A stretch of 64,000 bases of DNA, from assembly GCA_002295635.1 (NCBI GenBank), contig DBHK01000014.1, forward strand, positions 1-64,000. Reading direction: 5' to 3'. Under the pieces are notes generated by a model that saw only the letters and a program-made list of their open reading frames with translations, was not told where the DNA came from and searched no databases. This stretch comes from UBA830 sp002295635 (GTDB taxonomy: Bacteria > Pseudomonadota > Alphaproteobacteria > MPNO01 > UBA830). Made by a program: the position numbers and the translations under genes. This document shows positions 1 to 8,838 of the stretch, piece after piece. Each line of letters begins with the position of its first letter. Position 1 is the first letter of the stretch.

Positions 1-11
1 TGCCTTAAAAT

Positions 12-88
12 TGGTCGGGGCAGACGGATTTGACCCGCCGACCCTCTGCTCCCAAAGCAGATGCGCTACCAGGCTGCGCTACGCCCCG
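12..88 (-). tRNA. tRNA-Pro (anticodon TGG)
   Basis: Read on the minus strand, the segment folds as a cloverleaf. The seven-pair acceptor stem runs from C88 to a G-rich/C-rich partner ending at G16, followed by discriminator A15 and a genomically encoded CCA (14-12). The anticodon arm has stem TCTGC/GCAGA and loop TTTGGGA, which puts TGG at positions 34-36, so it reads proline CCN codons. The T-arm loop starts GTC rather than TTC, a minor departure. It is 77 nt with CCA. It is separated from gdhA by about 300 bp. Confidence 0.95.
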
Positions 89-390
89 ACGGCGGTTTTC
101 TCGGGTTTTTTAAAACTCCCGTCAAGGCAAAAAAGGAAAATTAAGTCGCGCAAAAAGTCATCCTAGTTTAGCGCCGATGCCTTCAGATCTACCGCAGAAA
201 ATTCAAGCCATAGTCTTGTTAGCTGACGTTAACGCGGTTCTCGCATTAGTCCAGCCGTTTGTATCAAACCACTCTCTTCTATCTGTAACTTAGCCACCAG
301 GCAAACGCCTATATGAGACGTCCCCCAATATCTTCGAAAAGAAATCGGTTTTGACAAAAAAGTAAGACTTAAGATCAATTATATAAAGTT
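89..390. other. Intergenic region between tRNA-Pro and gdhA
   Basis: About 300 bp without a supportable gene. It should contain the tRNA-Pro promoter (minus strand, just right of position 88) and the 3' end of the gdhA transcript. No convincing terminator hairpin or coding frame was seen. Confidence 0.5.
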
Positions 391-1758
391 TTATACGTGA
401 CCATAACTCATCATAGCGTCAGCCACTTTAACAAAACCAGCAACATTTGATCCTGTAAGATAGTTAACAGGCCCATTGGAAGTCTCACCAAACTCTACGC
501 ATGAGTTGTGGATATCCCGCATCATATTTTCCAGTAGGCGTCGAAGTTCGTCCTCTTCCCAGGCTATTCTGGCGCTATTTTGGCTCATTTCTAAGCCTGA
601 TACCCCGACACCACCGGCATTGACCGCTTTTGCTGGCCCAAATAGGACTTTTGCATCCATGAATGCGTCCACCGCACCCTGTTCACAAGGCATGTTCGCA
701 GCTTCGCCAACCGCTTTGACACCGTTATTTATAAGCGTCGCAGCCTCAGCTGCGTTTATCTCGTTCTGAGTTGCTGAAGGCAGAGCGCAATCACCCTCAA
801 CGCCCCAAGGACGCCCCTCATGGAATGTAATATTGGGGAACTCATCGGCTACTTCGGATATCCTTCCCCGTCTTATACCTTTTAAATCCTTGATCCAGTC
901 AATTTGGTCTTGAGTGAAGCCATCTGAACAATGAATAAAGCCACCAGAGTCGGAGAGGGTAAGCGGCGACGCACCAAGCTGAATGCACTTTTCTGCAGCA
1001 TGGGTCGCTACGTTACCCGAGCCAGATATCAAAACCTTTTTCCCCTCGATTGAATCTTTATGTTGCAAAAGCATATTTCTTAGGAAAAAAACGGCTCCAT
1101 ATCCGGTAGCCTCAGTTCTCATTTTTGATCCACCAAACTCCAAACCTTTGCCAGTAAGAACACCAACAAACTGATTGGTCATTCTTTTATATTGCCCGAA
1201 CATATACCCGATTTCTCGGCCACCCACTCCAATGTCACCGGCAGGCACATCAGTGTCGGGCCCGATATGCCTGACTAATTCGGTCATAAATGACTGGCAA
1301 AATCGCATCACCTCGTTATCTGATTTTCCCTTAGGGTTAAAATTCGCTCCACCCTTGCCGCCGCCCATTGGCAGCCCAGTTAAGCTGTTCTTAAACGTCT
1401 GCTCGAATCCTAGAAATTTTAAAATGGACTCATTCACCGAAGGGTGAAATCGCAGTCCGCCTTTGTAAGGCCCGATGGCTGAGTTAAATTGCACGCGCCA
1501 GCCGCGGTTTGTCCTTATGTTACCGTTATCGTCCGTCCAAGGTACCCGGAAAGAAATTACACGCTCGGGTTCTGCCATTCTTTCTAAAATCTGACTCTCA
1601 TGATATTCTGGCTTGTCAGCAATATAGGGGAATATAGAAGAAGCTACCTCATACACCGCTTGAACGAACTCCGGCTGACCGGGGTTCCTTTTATTAACGC
1701 CCTCCATGTATCGTTCAAGGTATTCTTGAGTTTTTGAACCCGAATGAGTTTTTGACAT
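391..1758 (-). CDS. gdhA: NADP-specific glutamate dehydrogenase
   Basis: Encodes a 455-residue hexameric-type glutamate dehydrogenase, the enzyme that aminates 2-oxoglutarate to glutamate with NADPH in the cytosol. The length and the long amino end match the small-subunit bacterial NADP class. The glycine-rich substrate site PMGGGKGGANFNPKG carries the catalytic lysine. The motif DTDVPAGDIGVGGRE carries the conserved aspartate, and a Rossmann GSGNVA follows for the cofactor. The ATG is preceded by AGAAAGG at good spacing. It lies about 80 bp downstream of the FAD/2Fe-2S oxidoreductase gene on the same strand, so read-through from the cytochrome block is possible but not shown. It probably serves ammonium assimilation. 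Confidence 0.96.
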   Translation of the reverse strand: MSKTHSGSKTQEYLERYMEGVNKRNPGQPEFVQAVYEVASSIFPYIADKPEYHESQILERMAEPERVISFRVPWTDDNGNIRTNRGWRVQFNSAIGPYKGGLRFHPSVNESILKFLGFEQTFKNSLTGLPMGGGKGGANFNPKGKSDNEVMRFCQSFMTELVRHIGPDTDVPAGDIGVGGREIGYMFGQYKRMTNQFVGVLTGKGLEFGGSKMRTEATGYGAVFFLRNMLLQHKDSIEGKKVLISGSGNVATHAAEKCIQLGASPLTLSDSGGFIHCSDGFTQDQIDWIKDLKGIRRGRISEVADEFPNITFHEGRPWGVEGDCALPSATQNEINAAEAATLINNGVKAVGEAANMPCEQGAVDAFMDAKVLFGPAKAVNAGGVGVSGLEMSQNSARIAWEEDELRRLLENMMRDIHNSCVEFGETSNGPVNYLTGSNVAGFVKVADAMMSYGHV

Positions 1759-1839
1759 TGCTAGCCTTTCTTATAATTGTTGCCTTGCAGAATTATTAAT
1801 TAGTCTGCCTGGTCAGTTGTACCGAATTTCCCTTTTTGT

Positions 1840-3126
1840 TTACGCGTCGAGAGTTATCGGGCCTTTGGGCACCGAAATACAAGCTAGGCAGCTACCCGAA
1901 TTGGGTGCTTCGCCGGGTTCAGAAAGGTAATCGACCTCACCGGACTTGATGGCCGTTTCACATGTGCCGCAGTTCCCAGCCCTGCAACCAGAGTCGATTG
2001 CGATATCGTTATCCTCTGCGAGATCCAGTAAAGAGCCAATGTCCCCACTCCAAGAGACTTCCTTACCGCTCTTAGCAAAGTTGACTAGGATAGAATCCGC
2101 CGTTTCCGATACAGAAGAGGGCGCTTTTTCACTAGCCTTGTCGGCGTCTTTCTTTTTCGAAACAGTCGCGGGACCAAAGGCTTCATAATGGATATGTTCT
2201 TCGGGCACATCCCACTCTCGAAGCCCTTCAAACAAAGTATTCATCATGGGTGGCGGACCACAAAAATAGAAATCATAGTTATTTGACGGTAGGACTTTTT
2301 TGAATAGTTCGGCTCCCACTCTACCTTTGTATTTAAAATCTCTATCTGCGATATCTTCTCCATCTCGGGGTCGGCTATAAACCACGCAGATGTTTATGTG
2401 ATCATGTTCCTCGTCTATTTTTTGTAGGTGCTCTTTCATGGCGTGGTCTTGTCCGTTCTGAACGCCATAAAAAAACCATGTTTCTCTCTTTGAACCTGTT
2501 TCAACAATGTGATTAACCATACTTAAAACGGGTGTTAGACCTATTCCACCACCGATTAAAACTACGGGCGTGGACCGGGTCGTATCAAGAAAGAAATGCC
2601 CGCCTGGCGCCCTTACATCGAGTATCTGCCCCTCTTCTATAGAGTCATGAAAAAAATTAGACGATAATCCGGGCGGGTGGTCACTGTCTCGCGGCGGGGG
2701 AACACGTTTGATCGTTACACGGTAATGATCTGGCCGAGAACAGTCGGAAAGACTGTAACAGCGAATAACAGGTTTCTTTTGGTCTGGGATATCAAGGCGA
2801 AATGTCAGAAATTGTCCTGGCTCAAAAGGGGGTACTGGGCGTCCATCATGTGGCGTTAGGTAGAATGAACACTGGTCTTTCGCTTCAATCTGTTTCTTTG
2901 AAACCCGGAATTTACGGTACCCATTCCAAGCCCCTTCTTCAATTTCCTTTTTAACTCTCTGACGCTCTATAATGTTGTCAGTCACAGCTCTTAAGTGATC
3001 GAGTTCAATGGCCTCCCTCGACACTAGGAGCTTATTGGCGGCCACATTCTGCCCAACCATAACAAGGCAATAAACTAGCCCTGATGCCAGAATAGCAAGT
3101 GAAAGTATTTGGATTGCGTCAGTCAC
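1840..3126 (-). CDS. Membrane-anchored FAD/NAD(P) oxidoreductase with C-terminal 2Fe-2S ferredoxin domain
   Basis: 428 residues from a GTG start. Residues about 5-27 form one hydrophobic anchor. A ferredoxin-NADP reductase-type module follows, with the FAD-contact motif RCYSLSD, the NAD(P) motif VVLIGGGIGLTPVLS and the CGPPPMM motif near the end of the nucleotide domain. The last 90 residues are a plant-type 2Fe-2S domain (CRAGNCGTC with a later CLAC). A domain order of reductase then ferredoxin is like Hcr/benzoate-dioxygenase reductases and unlike NqrF, which has ferredoxin first. It is the last gene of the multiheme block, 15 bp after the porin gene. It probably takes electrons from NAD(P)H into the membrane electron chain or the reverse. 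The physiological partner is unknown. Confidence 0.85.
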   Translation of the reverse strand: MTDAIQILSLAILASGLVYCLVMVGQNVAANKLLVSREAIELDHLRAVTDNIIERQRVKKEIEEGAWNGYRKFRVSKKQIEAKDQCSFYLTPHDGRPVPPFEPGQFLTFRLDIPDQKKPVIRCYSLSDCSRPDHYRVTIKRVPPPRDSDHPPGLSSNFFHDSIEEGQILDVRAPGGHFFLDTTRSTPVVLIGGGIGLTPVLSMVNHIVETGSKRETWFFYGVQNGQDHAMKEHLQKIDEEHDHINICVVYSRPRDGEDIADRDFKYKGRVGAELFKKVLPSNNYDFYFCGPPPMMNTLFEGLREWDVPEEHIHYEAFGPATVSKKKDADKASEKAPSSVSETADSILVNFAKSGKEVSWSGDIGSLLDLAEDNDIAIDSGCRAGNCGTCETAIKSGEVDYLSEPGEAPNSGSCLACISVPKGPITLDA

Positions 3127-3141
3127 TAATAGCTCTCAGTC

Positions 3142-4668
3142 TCAAAATTTTCTGCGGATTTCGAAACGAAGTCCACTCAAATCATCTTGTTCCTCCAGCA
3201 AGCCCAACATTGCATCCGTTCGAACAATCCAGCCGGGAGAAATGGGCCTCTGGTATCTAACTTGTAAGCCCAATTGGCCTGCTACTGCAGCCCTACCCGG
3301 TTCAAAGTCGTCACCAATTGTCTCCACACTGGCAGCTTCCAGAACTAGCTGTTGGTCTAGGTTAAAGATATATGAAACCCCGATGGCACCTCCAAACGTG
3401 TCATGGCCTGTATCATCAAGGCGCGGAAACCCTGTCAGACCGTCAGTTTCAAAGTTTATACCCGTGTTCTTTAGTAACCCAGTTGCGTCGGCCAGTGGTT
3501 GAGGACGATCTAAACCTACCCAGAAATTGAAATATGGAACCAATGTTGAGGGTAAAGAGGTGATCAACGAATTCTCAATGAGCACAATCTGTCCATCGGC
3601 CGTCTGTTGGGCCGTATTGTCTCGATCCTGCCCAAACGTCGAAACAAAACGAACGCTATTGGACAACCATGCGCCATAACGTTTTGTAAATGCGACTGTA
3701 AAGGATTGGTAATCAATATCACTAAGCTCACCTTCTCCTTCTATGACGCCAAATCCAGCTTCCCAGTACCCCTCATTAGCATCGAAAAAGGAAGCCACAC
3801 CAAAAACTTTAAGATCGTCGTCGTCTAAGCCACCAAGAGCGTCTTTTGCAGCCGGCGTAGTTACTTTGTCGAAGCCAGCGAAAAAGGTGAAATCCATATT
3901 GGAGATGTTTAAGGCTGGACTATTCTTCGCCGCAATAGTGATTGCACCACCGGTAAACGCATCCTCTACCCACACACCATTTTGAAAGATGAAGGGTGTC
4001 AGACCCAGCGCTATCGGAAGGTCAAAAGATGCATATTCATCGGATAATCCGGCGTAAATAGCCCCGATGTCGCCTTCAAAAAATAAAGTTTCAATATTTC
4101 CGTCGAGTTCGATTTCGACGCCGCCCTCCCTATCCGCTCCTGCGAATTCGTGGCGGGTAAAATTTCCACCTTTATCTAAGGGCCGTAAAAATGCATGGAA
4201 TCTCTCCGTGCCGGTGAGCTTAAGGTCGAGGTCCAGATTTAATCTCGTCGCAATCTGACCTACCTCATTGGCACCATTATCATTAAAGGCAACCGCCGTT
4301 CGCCAATCTCCAAACGCCAGAAACTGTAACGAAGAGGTGTTTTTATCGCCTAGAGGGTTCACGCCCTGCCTAAAAGGGCCCTCAGAGTACTGAGGGCGGA
4401 AAAATTCGAAGAGGGGCTTAACAATCTCAACAGCCTTCTTCCCACCGTAGATTTTTATTTGTTCCTCAGCTGAATAAGGCTTATCCTCATAGCTCGGGTC
4501 AGGGCTAAATTTCGATTTATCTGTTTCAACCTCTTTTGCCTCTGGAGACATAGTGCGAGGTCCGGTCGGGCTTGCTGAGTACGCAGTTTCTGTGTTGGAG
4601 AGAATGAAGCCCGCAACAAAGCCGACGAAACCCAAACCTAAACAGAACTGCCTGAGAGATTTTCCCAT
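3142..4668 (-). CDS. Outer-membrane beta-barrel protein (porin-like) of the multiheme block
   Basis: 508 residues from the ATG at 4668, chosen over an upstream TTG because AAGGGAT sits about 7 bases before the ATG. The amino end is a signal peptide with a hydrophobic core (LGLGFVGFVAGFILS). The rest alternates short polar and hydrophobic strands with many aromatic residues and ends in EIRRKF, a terminal Phe typical of outer-membrane barrels. No heme motif is present. Its place directly between the pentaheme cytochrome and the reductase suggests it could be the barrel that lets a cytochrome reach across the outer membrane, as in porin-cytochrome conduits, but no sequence similarity to MtrB could be checked. 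It could also be an ordinary channel. Confidence 0.7.
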   Translation of the reverse strand: MGKSLRQFCLGLGFVGFVAGFILSNTETAYSASPTGPRTMSPEAKEVETDKSKFSPDPSYEDKPYSAEEQIKIYGGKKAVEIVKPLFEFFRPQYSEGPFRQGVNPLGDKNTSSLQFLAFGDWRTAVAFNDNGANEVGQIATRLNLDLDLKLTGTERFHAFLRPLDKGGNFTRHEFAGADREGGVEIELDGNIETLFFEGDIGAIYAGLSDEYASFDLPIALGLTPFIFQNGVWVEDAFTGGAITIAAKNSPALNISNMDFTFFAGFDKVTTPAAKDALGGLDDDDLKVFGVASFFDANEGYWEAGFGVIEGEGELSDIDYQSFTVAFTKRYGAWLSNSVRFVSTFGQDRDNTAQQTADGQIVLIENSLITSLPSTLVPYFNFWVGLDRPQPLADATGLLKNTGINFETDGLTGFPRLDDTGHDTFGGAIGVSYIFNLDQQLVLEAASVETIGDDFEPGRAAVAGQLGLQVRYQRPISPGWIVRTDAMLGLLEEQDDLSGLRFEIRRKF

Positions 4669-4712
4669 AAACAATATCCCTTGCTCTCTTTTCTCGCCTT
4701 ATTCTTTAGAGA

Positions 4713-6941
4713 CTATTTGACCTCAAATTCAACCGTATAAGGGTGGATATCAAGCATCCATTCATTCATCGACTCCTCCATCTCAGAAGTAGCACCCACG
4801 AACCTCATAAAGTAGATCGGCTCGGCCCTGCTTCTCATTCTCGCCATAAGACGATATTTTCCCGGTTTCTTTATTAGTTCGCCAGGTACCGTGTATCTGG
4901 CCTTCTTATTGCCCAACGGCGGGATTGACCGCCCTTCCATTCGCACAAAGGGGGCATGATTAAGCACTGTCGAGGGAACGTTTGCCGGCCGTAGTAATGG
5001 CTGTTGATCAATATCAAAGTTAACCGGCAGATACATCTCCCGGTCAGTTCCCTTAACATTGGTGGTAAGAAATTTGGTTTGAAGGTTAAACAACTGATCA
5101 TCGTGCTTAATTTTTCCAGCAGCGAGATCCAGTGAATGAAGATCAGCAAAATCTCCGTTGCTATCAACATGTCCCGACTCCCAAATATTTTTTCCATCGG
5201 GATCAATTAACGCAACATTGAACCAGATCTCAGGCTGAGCTCCAAGGGATCCTGACGGGAGGTTATGGCCGTCGTCGGTATTGGTAATGACATAATTAAA
5301 TGCCAAATCGTTACCGGTCCCGATTTCTGATGTGAAAAACGGGCCATCTATTTTACTGCCGTTTTCCATAACCTGCTTTCGTAGTTCTCTTTTCTCCTCT
5401 AGCCGTTCCCGATTCTCAACTACGATCTGCCATGCTTCTTCCCTGTCGCCAGGGTCATTCCAAACACCTGGAAAATTTACACCCATCGAGGCCTTTAACG
5501 CGACGACCGCACCAACGTACTCATTATCAGCGCCGGGCAAACTATTCCTTAGTTTCGGAAGAAGCTTTCGTAGCTTGGTCACAAGCTGTTTGCGTTCGCT
5601 ATCAGATTTAGCCTCTGAAAATGATTGGAGCAGTTCAGAGACGGCCTCAAGATTTGACTCCGTTGAAGCGATCTTCGTATCGACAGTCGCAGCCATTTTA
5701 TTAGTTGCCGTTATCAATAACTTATACGACTTAGGCGCAGTGACCGAATCCGAAGCTGAAACAGCCTCCTCTAATCCTTCCAAAGCTTCTTTCAGCTCTG
5801 CTATCTGAGTTTCTGTATCCTCCGGAGCCACAGCTTCAGTGATAGCCTCCATCGCGTCCAAAAGAGGTTTTAAAGAAGACTTCCGTTTAAACGCGGACTT
5901 TCCCCGAGCTGCCGCCGCTTCAATTGAAGCTAGAGCGCCTAATGTAACGGGATGTCCGCCCAACGGCTCAAGCGCGGTATCAAATTCATCAAACGGTTCG
6001 ACGATTTCCTCGATCGCCTCCTCAAATTTTTCTGACCCCCAGCCAGCCCGATAATCAAACTTCAGCCATTCTTGGATTGTCCATCGTGCTGCCTCAACGT
6101 TATGGGGGAAGATCCCAGGATGAGCTATCGGATACCCTGGACCATAAAACGCGTGATTCGAGTGACGGCGACCGGGATTGATTTCTACCCCGTTAACAAT
6201 AGCGGACGGCGCAGTCTCATAACCAGCTGCAACGCCGGGCACTTTGCCCATATGACAATCCTGACAGGTGTCACCTTTGGAATGCGCTGGAGAATCTCGA
6301 TATTGATCCCAAACAACCTCGAGTTTGATCCCGAGATTAACAGCGACTTGATGGCAGGAAACGCAAAATTCAGATTTACCGAGTTGCTCAAATTTATATA
6401 CGCCTGCATGTATCTTTTGCCCACGCTCATCATCGCTCGTCGCAAGACGAAGTTCATCTTTCCGTTCGAGTACTTGATCAAATACGCTATCGCGCATCAT
6501 CCCCCCGACCGGGGCGTGTATCCCCCCCGGTACAATTGTCCTTTCACCATTAACTTTTGTGAATTCTTCCTGAATTCGATGACAGGTAACGCAGGTAATT
6601 CCCTCTCGAGCGACCTGACTTCTATCCCAGAGAGGCAGTTCTCTCGCCTCCCCTCTCTGAGTGCCTACTTGTTGATGACACCTAACACAAAATGTGCCTA
6701 TGGTGCCGGCTGACAGGTCATTAATTGCCTGTTCAAATTTGTGGAACATTGGCGAAATAGATGCGTAAGCATGATTGGAAGATGCCCATTCGTTGTATAT
6801 CTGTTGATGGCAACCAGCACACTGTGCGGCGGTAGGATAACTATCCTCCGAGAGGAATTTCTCCATATCTTTTTCTTCGTAAGCTTGCGCAATGCCGCCG
6901 AACAGAAATACTAACGTTAAGATCGAAAATAAGAGCCTCAT
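4713..6941 (-). CDS. Pentaheme c-type cytochrome with coiled-coil and C-terminal beta domain
   Basis: 742 residues with a clear Sec signal peptide (core LLFSILTLVFLFGGIAQA), so exported. The first third holds five CxxCH heme sites (CAGCH, CVRCH, CVTCH, CVSCH, CQDCH) in a cytochrome c554-like arrangement, beginning CAGCHQQIYNEW. The central part, about residues 310-480, is Glu/Lys/Leu-rich and probably helical or coiled. The last 220 residues look beta-rich and contain TNTDDGHNLPSG, a motif common near the end of large multiheme cytochromes that may contribute a histidine. The ATG follows GCGGG. The gene follows the decaheme gene by 22 bp and precedes the barrel gene by 44 bp, so it is almost certainly cotranscribed with them. 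It could be a periplasmic carrier or a terminal reductase. The substrate is not deducible. Confidence 0.85.
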   Translation of the reverse strand: MRLLFSILTLVFLFGGIAQAYEEKDMEKFLSEDSYPTAAQCAGCHQQIYNEWASSNHAYASISPMFHKFEQAINDLSAGTIGTFCVRCHQQVGTQRGEARELPLWDRSQVAREGITCVTCHRIQEEFTKVNGERTIVPGGIHAPVGGMMRDSVFDQVLERKDELRLATSDDERGQKIHAGVYKFEQLGKSEFCVSCHQVAVNLGIKLEVVWDQYRDSPAHSKGDTCQDCHMGKVPGVAAGYETAPSAIVNGVEINPGRRHSNHAFYGPGYPIAHPGIFPHNVEAARWTIQEWLKFDYRAGWGSEKFEEAIEEIVEPFDEFDTALEPLGGHPVTLGALASIEAAAARGKSAFKRKSSLKPLLDAMEAITEAVAPEDTETQIAELKEALEGLEEAVSASDSVTAPKSYKLLITATNKMAATVDTKIASTESNLEAVSELLQSFSEAKSDSERKQLVTKLRKLLPKLRNSLPGADNEYVGAVVALKASMGVNFPGVWNDPGDREEAWQIVVENRERLEEKRELRKQVMENGSKIDGPFFTSEIGTGNDLAFNYVITNTDDGHNLPSGSLGAQPEIWFNVALIDPDGKNIWESGHVDSNGDFADLHSLDLAAGKIKHDDQLFNLQTKFLTTNVKGTDREMYLPVNFDIDQQPLLRPANVPSTVLNHAPFVRMEGRSIPPLGNKKARYTVPGELIKKPGKYRLMARMRSRAEPIYFMRFVGATSEMEESMNEWMLDIHPYTVEFEVK

Positions 6942-6963
6942 ATATCCCGCCTCATATAACCCC

Positions 6964-8838
6964 TTAATTTAAACTAACAGATTTTCTATTGTTATTTTTA
7001 TTGAAAATCATCTTACCTTTAAAAATGGCATTTTCGTGATATTCGTGACAGGTGCGACAATCTTGCGTAGCAGCTTGCTTATTATGACATTCCTTGCATG
7101 TCTCTGTCTTTATAGATAAAAAATTACTTTCGAATTCCGTTGGGTCATTCTGTTCAAATGAAGCCGCATACTCCGCCACCTTATCTATGACATGACAGGT
7201 ACCACATTGTGACCCGGGACCGAGAACATTTAAATGCGGCCCATGGTTGTATTTATGCAGTTTATTACTTGATCTCGCACCTGCTTTCCAAGCAATATCT
7301 ATAGTCCCGGTGTCGTTCACGCTATGACACGATACACACGTTCCAGGGCCATCGGACTTAAGAAGATATTCCGACAATAGATCATCCTCAGCTTCTGCTA
7401 CGAAGTCATACCAAGATTTTAGGACTTGGTCAGAATGATTTTTCGCGGTGTAAGTAACCGCTAGTTCTTCGACCCTCCACCCGCCGTTAGAACCTTCATC
7501 AATGGGTTCAAATTCTTTATTCGATATCCACGCACATACACCAAGTTTCACGAGATCCGCGTTCAATCCTGAGAGAAGGAGGTTGGCTGGGGCATCAATT
7601 TCCTCAAGAAGCTCAGAAATTGGAACAGCGCCGTTTTCTGCCAGAGAAACGAGTAGAGACCCAATCTTTTCCTGATACTCTTCGATATTCTCGGGATCAA
7701 CTTCCAGCAGTGCCGCTGTGATTTCATTCAACGTCTCAGCCGATACAGACTCATATTCCTCAGCTTCCTCGTCCTCCTCAGCTTCCTCTTTCGGTTCTGA
7801 AGAACTATCCTCCCTCTCTTCAGTATCCTCCTCTTCTTCAGCATCCTCCTCGACACTACAAAGTTCCTCTACGGCGTCTCTATCGAAGGGATTTTCTTCA
7901 AACTCCGGAACCGTAAAGAGATTTAAAGACGCCGAACTGATCTGTTCCTGATGGCAACCACTACAATTCTCGTTGAACGATTTTACGGGCACCGCTTTGC
8001 CGGCGCTTCCGACCTCGTGACAGCTTACACATCCATCTTTCGGCGCAACGTCCGAGAATTGAGCATCCTGAAAATGGGTATTGATGTGGGAATTATGATC
8101 AAAATTTATAGAGGTTCTTCGCCTGTGCGGATAATTATCACCGAATTGTGGATGAGAACTTGCGAAAGTAGAGAATTTTTGCTCGTGACACGCATGACAT
8201 TGGCCGTCCACAAATTTAACCAATGCTTTGTCGGTGCCTTTGTGCTCCGCGTGACAGCTGTTACAAGTTCCAGCCTGATGAACGGATGTCGCCTCATCCG
8301 GAAATGTATGACAATCAAGGCACTTTGACGTCATACCATCAGTCCCTGAAGGATCGAAAACTGCTTTGACCATTTGGATCGGTCCGTCACCGTGGTTGTC
8401 GTGGCAATCGGTACAACTATTATCTCCGACTATCGAGGCGTGTTTCGGCGACAATTGCCCAGCATCCCTAAATGGGGGCTCTAAATCAGAAAATAATCCC
8501 CCGGTTAGGCCTAGCCCCCCAATCAAGGCAACCACCAAAAGCGCAGCAATCGCAGACAATCTAAATCGTTGGACGCGAAGTGTGGGCAGAGGTTTGCAAG
8601 CTGGCTGTGTAAGGCAACACTCACCGTTGGAGAGAGGACCAAGATCGCATGCGCCTCCCTCGTCACGAGAACGTTTACAACTCCACCGATCTCCGGATTT
8701 TGTAGGCCTGCAGACTGCGACGCCACCGCATGAGCCGTCTGGATTGGGACCGTTAGCACATGGCTTTTGCCACTGACCACCTCTTCCGCAACGAAAGGCG
8801 AAATTAGGCCGATTGTAGGTGTTATATATTGAGGTCAC
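6964..8838 (-). CDS. Membrane-anchored decaheme c-type cytochrome with N-terminal Cys-rich domain
   Basis: 624 residues from a GTG at 8838 that overlaps the TGA of the upstream gene as GTGA, the likely coupled start. A longer frame is open upstream but would overlap the neighbour by 88 bases. Residues 17-83 hold nine cysteines in two similar units (C-x2-GP-x2-(D/N)G-x-C and a later C-(R/K)P). One membrane segment lies at about 95-116. The remainder carries ten CxxCH heme motifs: six, then an acidic Glu-rich linker with one lone Cys at each end region, then four. The topology predicted from the membrane segment puts the Cys-rich unit in the cytoplasm and the hemes in the periplasm. It probably carries electrons from the membrane to soluble cytochromes. 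The family is not one I can name. Confidence 0.85.
   Translation of the reverse strand: MTSIYNTYNRPNFAFRCGRGGQWQKPCANGPNPDGSCGGVAVCRPTKSGDRWSCKRSRDEGGACDLGPLSNGECCLTQPACKPLPTLRVQRFRLSAIAALLVVALIGGLGLTGGLFSDLEPPFRDAGQLSPKHASIVGDNSCTDCHDNHGDGPIQMVKAVFDPSGTDGMTSKCLDCHTFPDEATSVHQAGTCNSCHAEHKGTDKALVKFVDGQCHACHEQKFSTFASSHPQFGDNYPHRRRTSINFDHNSHINTHFQDAQFSDVAPKDGCVSCHEVGSAGKAVPVKSFNENCSGCHQEQISSASLNLFTVPEFEENPFDRDAVEELCSVEEDAEEEEDTEEREDSSSEPKEEAEEDEEAEEYESVSAETLNEITAALLEVDPENIEEYQEKIGSLLVSLAENGAVPISELLEEIDAPANLLLSGLNADLVKLGVCAWISNKEFEPIDEGSNGGWRVEELAVTYTAKNHSDQVLKSWYDFVAEAEDDLLSEYLLKSDGPGTCVSCHSVNDTGTIDIAWKAGARSSNKLHKYNHGPHLNVLGPGSQCGTCHVIDKVAEYAASFEQNDPTEFESNFLSIKTETCKECHNKQAATQDCRTCHEYHENAIFKGKMIFNKNNNRKSVSLN

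Noticed and set aside
7718..7951. Ser-rich 77-codon plus-strand frame
   Set aside because: It is the complement of the Glu-rich linker of the decaheme gene. Poly-Glu codons on one strand give Ser on the other.
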